A stretch of 64,000 nucleotides of DNA from Aspidapion aeneum (Eukaryota; Arthropoda; Insecta; Coleoptera; Brentidae): NCBI GenBank assembly GCA_963576565.1, contig OY755044.1, positions 43,032,735-43,096,734 of the forward strand, read 5' to 3'. Below, in pieces: positions 56,140-64,000 of this stretch. Both the position numbers and the translations under genes were made by a program. Each line of letters opens with the position of its first letter. Position 1 is the stretch's first letter. The notes under the pieces were generated by a model. It saw nothing but the letters and a program-made list of their open reading frames with translations, had not been told where the DNA came from and did no database searches.

Positions 56140-57697
56140 TATTTTTATAGATCTAGCTAAAGCCTTCGACACCGTTTGTCATCAAAGGCTTATAGCAAAG
56201 TTAGAATCCATAGGAATACGAGGAATCGCAAAAAACCTTTTTCAAAGTTACCTTAATGAATGGAAGCAAATCGTACGAATTGGAGATTCATACAGCGAAG
56301 CAAAAACAATAGAATACGGAGTTCCTCAAGGCACAGTTATTTCACCTACTTTGTTTAACATCTACATAAATGATCTACTGATGGAGCTCTAAAAGCTTAT
56401 TGCGATGATACGGTATATCATGTCGAAGGTGACACTTGGGATGAAGTTGAAATTATTATAAAGACAGACTTCGAAAAAATAATCAAATGGTTCGATATGA
56501 ATTTGCTGTCGATCACCATCAAAAAACCGTATATCTACCATTTGCAAGCTACTCAACTGGTTTGTATTTTATGTATTGTATTAATGTAGCATGCAGGCAA
56601 GAAATATGGGAAATAAAACGTGAACATACATCCAATTATTTAGGAATCAGGAATTTGACACTCACCTAAAATGGGATAAACAGATAGAAAGTCTTAACAA
56701 AAAAATTAGGTCATTAATTTATATGTTCAGCCAGCTAAAAAAATTGTTACACTAAAAATTGCAAAAACGGTATACTTTGGACTAGTCCAATCTCTGTTAT
56801 CTTATGGCATTTTAGCATGGGGTGGGGCGTACAGCAATGTCTTAAAACCCCTAGAAATATCACAAAAACGGATTTTAAAGATAATATGCAAACTACCACT
56901 AAGATTTCGGACGACAGAGCTATACAAGCACGTAGGTATTTTAAGTGTAAAACAACTATTTTATAAAGCCTCACTTCTATACTTAACAAAAAACAGATTA
57001 CTTAATACTGAAACTCTGCATAAACATGACACCAGGTTCTCGAAAAGTCAGAAAATAAATCTCCCCAGAATGAATAAAACAAAAGGGCAAAAGTCGTACT
57101 TTTTTGTAGGGTCAGAAATATATAATCAACTTCCAGATGATTTAAAGCAAATTGTCTACAAAAAAGCATTTAAAAGAAAAATTAATATTTGGTTGCTTCA
57201 TAATAACATTAATTGCATGAATAATTAATTATATGTATATCAATATTTAAGTATATGTGTATGTCAGGATCTTGAATCGTAAATACCTATATGTATGTTC
57301 TAAACTGTATTTTAAATAGCAATCAATATTGCATGCTTCCACTATTGCTTGAAAAGAATAGTAGAAGGCTTTTTATTTAATTTTTGCTCAAGAATTTTGT
57401 TTTTTTGGTTTTTTTTAAATTTTATTTCAATAATATTTTGTTTACTTAAAATGTAATTATTATAACTAAAACCTTTGCATACACATTATGAAAAAAATAA
57501 AACGTGGGTCATTAAGACAATTATATTACCACCTAACGCGACAGTCAAGTTATTTTTTAACTTCGTTGCATTTGGTCATTTTTAATTTTCTTTATATATG
57601 ATATTCTCCATATTTATTTATTTATTTACATAGGTACTTTATTATGGTATTATGAGTGTCATTTTCTTTTATAAATAAATAAATATTTAAAAAAAAA
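56140..57697 (+). pseudogene. 5'-truncated jockey/CR1-like LINE
   Basis: The plus strand starts in RT domain A, DLAKAFDTVCHQRLIAKLES. It continues with GVPQGTVISPTLFNIYINDL, then after a break AYCDDTVYHVEGDTW, later SLLSYGILAWGGAYSNVL and YFFVGSEIYNQLPDD, and a C-terminus at the TAA near 57226. Frameshifts are visible near 56389 and 56530, and the C at the second position of the FADD-type box is unusual. The 3' end is AAATAAATAAATA plus about ten A's. A short ACAT at both borders is the only duplication I can propose. It interrupts the left arm of the foldback. Confidence 0.8.
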
Positions 57698-58195
57698 ACA
57701 TTATGACACAAATTATATTTTTTCTAATAAACATTTTTCATCGCTCTGTATGTTATTTTTAATTTCTTTCTGAGTTTTATCGCCATCAAAAAGTGCCGCC
57801 TAAAGCGAAGCACCCCGTCACCCCCTAGAAAACCCAATTTCTTTATGTACAGGGTTTTCCCGTATATTTTTACACCATATCTAAAACGTGTATTTGAATT
57901 GATATCAAAATACTATAAATACAAAAGTTTTATAATTTTTTACAAATTTTAGGAATCTTAAGGTCAGAATGTAATTTTTTTTTTCTAAATGTCAAAATTT
58001 GACAGGTTGATGGTTGTTTTTTTTTTAAATTGAACACCCTATATATTATTTTAGATTTTTATAGATCTTTTGTTCCTGATTTCAAAAATATATATGTTAT
58101 GATTAATTCGTTTGTTAGTTTTTGAGATATATGCGTTTAAAGTTTCAAAAATTAAATTGATACTCTTTAAAACATCAAAACCATGAAAAACACAA

Positions 58196-58248
58196 TTCTC
58201 TTGTAGAATTTGAAGTGTTTTCGAGCCTGTTCAAATTCTACAAGAGAA
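58196..58248 (+). repeat. Perfect 19-bp hairpin in the foldback loop
   Basis: TTCTCTTGTAGAATTTGAA at 58196-58214 is exactly inverted at 58230-58248 with a 15-nt loop. It sits in the unpaired centre of the foldback. Confidence 0.9.
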
Positions 58249-59832
58249 AATAGAACAGATATTTGTCGATCTCAGTGGAAATTCTACGCACTCTATCTAT
58301 TAAGCTATTTACAGAAAATTTATAAGAATTATTCAAAATTAAATAATAAAGGAGGCTATGTAGAAAATTATCAATAAAGTTTTAGTTATTAATATTTTTA
58401 AAAAAAATTGTATTATTTTTTGCTTTTACTGGCTTGCGGCGCTCTACATTACTGCGCAGAATCACCACAGATGGAAAATATTAGTAAATTATATACCTTA
58501 CAAAAGCAGCAGCTCACTTTTTGTGTCCATGCGATTGTCTTTTTCATGGCTAAAACTTAAATTTTTTAAAACTTTTAAACGCATATATCTCCAAAACTAA
58601 TAAACTAAATAATCTCAACATATATATTTTTGAAATCAGGAAGAAAAGGTCTAATAAAATCTAAAATAATATATATGTTCAATTAAAAAAAAAACTGTCA
58701 AATTTTGACATTTAGAAAAAAAAATACATTCTGACCCTAAGATTCTTAAACCTCGTAAAAAATTATGAAACTTTTGTATTTATCATATTTTGATAACAAT
58801 TCAAATAAACGTTTAAGATATGGTGTAAAAATATACGGGAAAACCCTGTACATATAGTAATTGGCTTATCTAGGGGGTGACAGGGTGCTTCGCTCTAGGT
58901 GGCACTTTTTGGAGGCGATAAAACTCAGAAAGAAATTAAAAATAACATACAGAGCGATAAAAAAACTTTATTAGAAAAAATAAATTTTTTGTGATCATGT
59001 ATATATTTACAATTTTCAAAAAGCAAGGCGGGTAGCCTAATTTTTTTTAGCCATAATAATAGCCATTTTTCTTGCGTAAAATTGAGTAATATAGTCAGTT
59101 TTAAAAAATGTTTTAAAACTTCTAAAATAACTACAGTAACTTAAAAAAAATTGTGACAATTTTTTTTTAATATTTTCCTTTTTTGGACATTTTTTAAATG
59201 ACACATATTATCTTTTTTTAAATTTAAAAATAAAGTGTTTTTGAGCGGAAAAAGCAAATATCTTTGAAACGACTTAATTTTTTTGTTTGTAAAATATTGT
59301 AGACATTTAGGAGCTCTACTCTTACCAAGTTTTGTTAAACTGACATTATTTTTGCAAAAATAAAAAATAAAAAACAAAAAATAAAAAAAATTACGGTTTT
59401 TAAAATTTTTCTCGAACATTTTGAGGTTATGTAGAAAATGTCATTCACAAAAGTTTTAGCCATTTTCATGGCCTATGACTTTTCTGTATATGACTTTTTT
59501 GTCCGGGGCCAACTTTCGCCGGAAATCGCAATAATACGATTCGCTGCCACTTTTTACCCCCCCAAACCTAACCCGCAACGCCCCTGCTCACGCATTTTTT
59601 TTTTAACTTCGTTTTTCGTCGCTCTACAATTTCCAATGCTCCAAGTCCTGTTAATAATTTTCTTTTTTTTACCCTAAATTATGGTAAATCCGCTGGCCTA
59701 ATAAACACAATTGCAGATATATTTTAAAACAAATTTTGTCGTTTTATGGCTAGAGTATTAGAAAATCACTAGGTACATCCCATAAACACTACTAAGTAGA
59801 GACTGACATAAGTGACGTACGCAAAAAGTTCT

Positions 59833-60196
59833 ATCATAACAAAAACATTTCATGTAAAAAAAAGCCAAGTACGCGAAAATGGCATTCGGTAAAAAGAATT
59901 GAGATAAAAGTAAAGCCAAGTTCTCCAATACAAATTTCAGAATGAAAGGTTCTTACTAGTTTGGAAATGTTTTTTTAAACTTTTCTATTACAGCCAAACT
60001 TCTTTATGTTCAATTTAGCACTGTGCCTAAGTCATTTACAGCCGTAATAGCCAAAAAAATATTTCTAAACTAGTAAGAACCTTTCATTTTGAAATTTGTA
60101 TTGGAGAAATTGACTTTACTTTTATCTCAATTCTTTTTACGGAATGCCATTTTCGCGTACTTGGCTTTTTTTTACATGAAATGTTTTTGTTATGAT
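59833..60196. mobile_element. 364-bp inverted-repeat element
   Basis: Arms of about 135 bp begin ATCATAACAAAAACATTTCA at 59833 and are inverted at about 60062-60196. They share GCCAAGTACGCGAAAATGGC and TAGTAAGAACCTTTCATT. The match is nearly perfect except for small changes. It is non-coding. Confidence 0.8.
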
Positions 60197-60284
60197 TTCA
60201 CTTCTTTTTTAAAGGAATTGGATAATACTTAATTTTTAAAGTAAAAAAATATGCGGAATATTGTTCAAAGCTTTTGCAATGCCT

Positions 60285-61720
60285 TACTTAAATTTTTGAG
60301 GTTTTTTAATTTTTTTCCATGGTTTTATCGTAGTTCCTAACAGCCTTTCAAAGCTCAGCTCTCTAGCGTTTCTGAAAGTGCACAATGTTACTTTTACATA
60401 ACTTGACATGTATAGGGGAGGGAAATAAATTAAAATTGTCGTGTTTTAAAAATTTTTTCCATGGTTTTATCATAATTTCTATCAGCATTCCAATGCTCAG
60501 CTTTCTAGCGTTTCTGGAAGTAGGCAATGTTATTTTTATATAAGTTTACATTTATAGGAGAGGGAAGTAAATTAAAATGTTTTGGGAAATAAATTAAAAT
60601 TGTCGTGTTTCTAAATTTTGTCCTATAGTTTTATCATAGTTCCTATCAGTTTTCCAATGCTCAGCTCTCTAGCGTTTCTGGAAGTGGGTAATGTTACTTT
60701 TACATAACTTTACATTTATAGGGGAGGAGAGTAAATGAAAATATTGGACTTTAATTACTTACTTAAATTTTTGAGGTTTTTTAATTTTTTTCCATGGTTT
60801 TATCGTAGTTTCTATCAGCCTTCCAAAGCTCAGCTCTCTAGCGTTTCTGAAAGTGCACAATGTTACTTTTACATAACTTTACATGTATAGGGGAGGGAAA
60901 AAATTAAAATTGTCGTGTTTTAAAAATTTTTTCCATGATTTTATCATAATTTCTATCAGCATTCCAATGCTCAGCTTTCTAGCGTTTCTGGAAGTAGGCA
61001 ATGTTATTTTTATATAAGTGTACATTTATAGGAGAGGGAAGTAAATTAAAATGTTGATGTTTTTAAATTTTTGTCATATAGTTTTATCATATTGTCTTTC
61101 AGTCTTAAAAAGTTCAGCTCTCTAGCGTTTCTGGAAGTGGGCAGTGTTACTTTTACATAATTTACATTTATAGGGGAAAGAAGTAAATTAGAATTTTGGG
61201 CTGTTTTAATTTTTTTCTATAACTTTATCATAGTTACTATCGGTCTTCCAAAGCTCAGCTCTCTAGCATGTCTGGAAGTAGGCAATGTTACTTTTACTTA
61301 ACTTTAAATTTATAGGGGAGGGAAGTAAATTAGAATTTTGGGGTGTTTTAGTTTTTTCCTATAGTTTTATCATAGTTCCTATCAGTCTGCCAAAGCTCAA
61401 CTCTCTAGCATTTCTGGAAGTGGGCAATGCTACTTTTACATAAGTTTAAATGTATAGGGGAGGGGAGTAAATTAAAATTTTGGGTTTTTTTTTATTTTTT
61501 CCTATAGTTTTATCATAGTTCCTATCAGACTGCCAAAGCTCAACTCTCTAGCATTTCTGGAAGTGGGCGATGCTACTTTTACATAACTTTAAATTTATAA
61601 GGGAGGGGAGTAAATTAAAATTTTGGGGTTTTTTGATTTTTTCCAGGGGTTTGGTCATAATTTCTATCAGTCTGCCAAATTTCAGCTTTGTAGCATGTCT
61701 GGAAGTACAGTAGAATATTG
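60285..61720 (+). repeat. ~142-bp satellite, about ten copies
   Basis: Units share GTTTTATCATAGTT-like, CCAAAGCTCAGCTCTCTAGC, TTCTGGAAGTGGGCAATG and CATTTATAGGGGAGG phrases. Starts fall near 60318, 60459, 60613, 60790, 60931, 61074, 61216, 61358, 61501 and 61643. The block at 60285-60590 recurs at about 60757-61060, a higher-order duplication of roughly 472 bp. Confidence 0.9.
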
Positions 61721-61732
61721 ATGATCTATACA

Positions 61733-61770
61733 TGAGTGAGTGAGTGAGTGAGTGAGTGAGTGAGTGAGTG
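61733..61770 (+). repeat. (TGAG)n microsatellite
   Basis: About nine TGAG units directly follow the last satellite copy. The two may belong to one element. Confidence 0.95.
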
Positions 61771-62344
61771 GCAATTTCGACATTTTTTGAAATTTCGTAA
61801 CGACTTTACTACTTTATGGAATTCCATAAAACTTGGAGGGGTTATTAACTCCATGGAGATCTACGACTGCAAAGTTTGAGATTCGTAACTCATTCCATAA
61901 ACTAATATAATATCATAGACGCTCAGCTTTCATTAGGCCAATAGCATACTCTTTAATTCACGCACTGAGGACCTTTGAAATCAGCCGGTGACGACCGGTG
62001 AGGGCGCTGATGTCGCTATTCGTTTGGTAATAGCAGGTAACCACATGAACTCCAATGCTCGCTCTGTCTTTTTTTTCTTATGCAATAATTTACATAGGAA
62101 AAAAGAGAGAGGAAGCGTTTTTGCCCCTGTGATTACTCCATAGTGCAGTGTTGCCGATATTTTATTTAATTCAAAATCATTTGGAAAAATCTTTCAGTCA
62201 CTCCTTTCAGTATACATGCAACCTTCTGTAGGGGTGGACGCGTCTTGCCCAGTGTAGGCATAGATATGTAGGTAAGAAAAAGTAGATATATTTTCTGACT
62301 TTCAAGAGTTAAGGCCAGAGGCAAATGTACAGTCCTTACACTTT
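61771..62344. other. Stretch without a recognised gene
   Basis: It follows the TGAG repeat and is moderately GC-richer near 61980. No coding or RNA gene is seen. Confidence 0.4.
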
Positions 62345-62640
62345 AAAATTTTTCGGACAACTCAGAATTTTTTTGGGAAAACTCAAGAAATTTTCGGAAA
62401 TGTCAGGAAAAACTTGGAAAATTTTCAAAAAACTCGAGAAATGTTAGAAAAAACTCGGGAAATTTTCGGAAAATGTTTAGAAAACCTCGGACAATTTTCA
62501 AAAAACTTTAGAAATGTTTGAAAAACCTCGCGAAATGCTCGGAAAAACTGGGAAAATTTTCGGAAATCCTGGAAAACTTGGGAAATGGTCAGAAAAACAC
62601 GGAAAATGTTCAAAAAAACTCGAGAAATGTACAGAAAAAC
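62345..62640 (+). repeat. Degenerate ~18-21-bp tandem repeat
   Basis: Repeats of the type GGAAAACTCGGGAAATTTTC run irregularly for about 300 bp. They create a 99-residue minus-strand frame of repeated F/S/R pattern that is not a gene. Confidence 0.8.
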
Positions 62641-62644
62641 ATAC

Positions 62645-62758
62645 ATTGGAAAAGAACTCTTTAACCTGCTACCATCTGAACTGAACAAAAGGTCAAAAAA
62701 ATCTTTTAAAAAACAAATAAGCACTTGGTTACTTCAAAATTATCCAAAATTAAATTAA
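62645..62758 (+). pseudogene. LINE C-terminal fragment
   Basis: The frame IGKELFNLLPSELN...KKSFKKQISTWLLQ ends at the TAA at 62756-62758 and is followed by AAATAAATAAATAG. It parallels the C-terminus of the LINE at 56140-57697 (GSEIYNQLPDDLK...FKRKINIWLL). It is a very short 5'-truncated copy. Confidence 0.65.
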
Positions 62759-63164
62759 ATAAATAAATAGATACCTAACTAACTAGAAACTGATCTTCAA
62801 GAATATTTCATAACTTTTTTTTAGTTTTATATATTTGTTTTTTTTTCATTGTAGTAGTATAACTACTTAAAAATTTTGCATTTAGTTATTTTTACATTTA
62901 TTTGTCTGAATTTTTTAAACTTTTTATTTAGCCAAATATTAAATTCAAAAATACGTAAAACACTTTTAAGTTAAACGGTTCAACTGAAATCATCAGCTGT
63001 ATAAAAAACTAAAAAATTTTAAGTACACTAACGTGACTTTTAACAGACTAAGGTAAAAGCGTGGGGTGTATAAAAATAGTGTTAATAAACGATTGTTTAA
63101 TCAAATAAGAATGACTTGTCTAAAATATCAAATGCGCTAAAAACCAGGTTTGTAATTCCTTACC

Positions 63165-63238
63165 TGTCACTTTTCATCCCTGATTTTAATTTTTTATCCC
63201 TGATCTATCCCTGTTCATCCCAGGGATAAACAGTGACA
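63165..63238. repeat. 74-bp imperfect inverted repeat rich in ATCCCTG
   Basis: TGTCACTTTTCATCCCTG at 63165 pairs with CAGGGATAAACAGTGACA ending at 63238. The core repeats TTATCCCTG-like phrases. It may be a tiny MITE. Confidence 0.6.
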
Positions 63239-64000
63239 CTTTTATCTTTTATGTTTTTATCCCTAAACAACGAAAAAGGATTGGGACTGACCCTTGAAAG
63301 GAGGCGCAGTTTCATTCTTTTTTTGTAATAAGTGGACCCTTTTTGTGGTTTCTAGTTAGTAAGGTCTGGAACGAGTAACCTTATTATTCATATGGTAAGG
63401 TTAAAAACGAAATAGTCTATTACATATGAACAAGAGAAGAGAGTGACAAATTTCACACGAGCGTGAATGTTGAGAATGAGGCGCCAGCCGAGTGAAACAA
63501 CAGGCGAGTGTAAGAAGTTACTTTCTATCGAGTTGTGTACGCTATCTTTCCTACGAACACTGATGAGCTATACTCATTTTTGTAAAAACGGTTCTTCAAT
63601 TTTGCACAAATCAAATGAAACTGCTTTTCCGCACATGTGTGGAAAGATACTTTGCAACACATGTGCAAAAAGTATTTTTCAAAAAATTTCTGCCCATGGG
63701 TGAAACCTAACGTTTTCTGAGGATGAAAATGGTGTGAAACCCATGATTTTCATGTGTGGTCGTAGGAAAAATATATTGCATATGAAATACCTCTTATAAA
63801 AATAATTAACAAACAAAAGTTTAATTTGATACCTTTGCGCTTTTTTTTTCTCTTACATTCTATTTAGTTCTCTTTGCTCAAATAAGCGTTCGCCCGCCTT
63901 TCTTTTTGTGTGTTCTTTCTGTCTAGAAATTAACAGTGTCGGAGTAGCAAAGGGACTACCGGGTGTGCCAAATTCAATGTAGTCGAAATTTATAAAAACT
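63239..64000. other. Right end of the window
   Basis: A 78-residue frame at 63467-63703 has no recognised motif; its cysteines come partly from a doubled ACATGTG phrase. No gene is supported. Confidence 0.4.

Larger units (their letters stand above)
55373..59663. mobile_element. Third large foldback element, split by a LINE fragment
   Basis: The arms are 55373-56139 plus about 57697-58160 on the left and 58556-59663 on the right. Shared landmarks in inverted order are AATTATTAACAGGACTTG-like ends, GGGGCGTTGCGGGTTAGGTT, CGTATTATTGCGATTTCCGG, ACAGGGTTTTCCCGTATA and ATATATGCGTTTAAA. Divergence between arms is clear, with many substitutions and runs of differing length. No transposase is seen. 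Open frames in the arms are not genes. Confidence 0.8.

Noticed and set aside
60285..61720. CRISPR-like regular repeats
   Set aside because: Units are about 142 bp and tandem with no unique spacers, in a eukaryotic context. This is satellite DNA.
62425..62724. 99-residue minus-strand frame with repeated FS/RVF pattern
   Set aside because: Translation of the degenerate tandem repeat.

Overview
The window is AT-rich, repeat-dense animal DNA, almost certainly from an arthropod and most likely an insect. A beetle or another large-genome insect is my guess, not something the sequence proves. BEL/Pao and Ty3/gypsy LTR elements, RTE- and jockey/CR1-type LINEs, hAT- and mariner-type MITEs and a hammerhead-bearing retroelement array all point that way. 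No complete host protein gene is visible. The best host candidate is one 48-nt exon-like segment at 50960-51007. Everything else recognisable is mobile or repetitive DNA.

Region by region. 1-7624 is a giant palindrome with 3.04 kb arms and a 1.5 kb loop. It carries broken virus- or Polinton-like coding remnants and a 72-bp MITE mirrored in both arms. 7625-11200 holds diverged tandem and dispersed repeats and one coding remnant of unknown family. 12887-22410 is a jockey/CR1-like LINE split by a complete, apparently intact BEL/Pao retrotransposon (14386-22250) with same-length, apparently identical LTRs and a 5-bp target duplication. 22460-32870 is mostly unassigned sequence with small MITEs, LINE scraps and one tRNA-derived SINE candidate. 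32878-45143 is a three-level nest: a foldback element is split by a gag-protease-only gypsy element (34333-44148), which is itself split by a full-length RTE LINE with an intact 968-residue ORF (39548-42872). 46176-50700 has a tRNA-like sequence, MITEs and a long TA repeat.

51414-53443 is a small DNA-transposon-like element. Inserted in it is the most interesting object here: an 880-bp array (52063-52942) of 274-nt monomers, each with a type I hammerhead ribozyme fold. A 13-bp target duplication flanks the array and its 5' end is a partial inverted copy. This is the layout of a metazoan retrozyme or Penelope-like tandem unit. 53873-55180 is a LINE remnant split by a mariner-type MITE. 55373-59663 is a third large foldback, split by a 5'-truncated LINE. 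60285-61720 is a 142-bp satellite with a higher-order duplication.

The genes do not form a cellular pathway. They are successive layers of transposition, and the nesting gives relative ages. The BEL, RTE and hammerhead array are the youngest in their nests. The foldbacks and broken LINEs are older.
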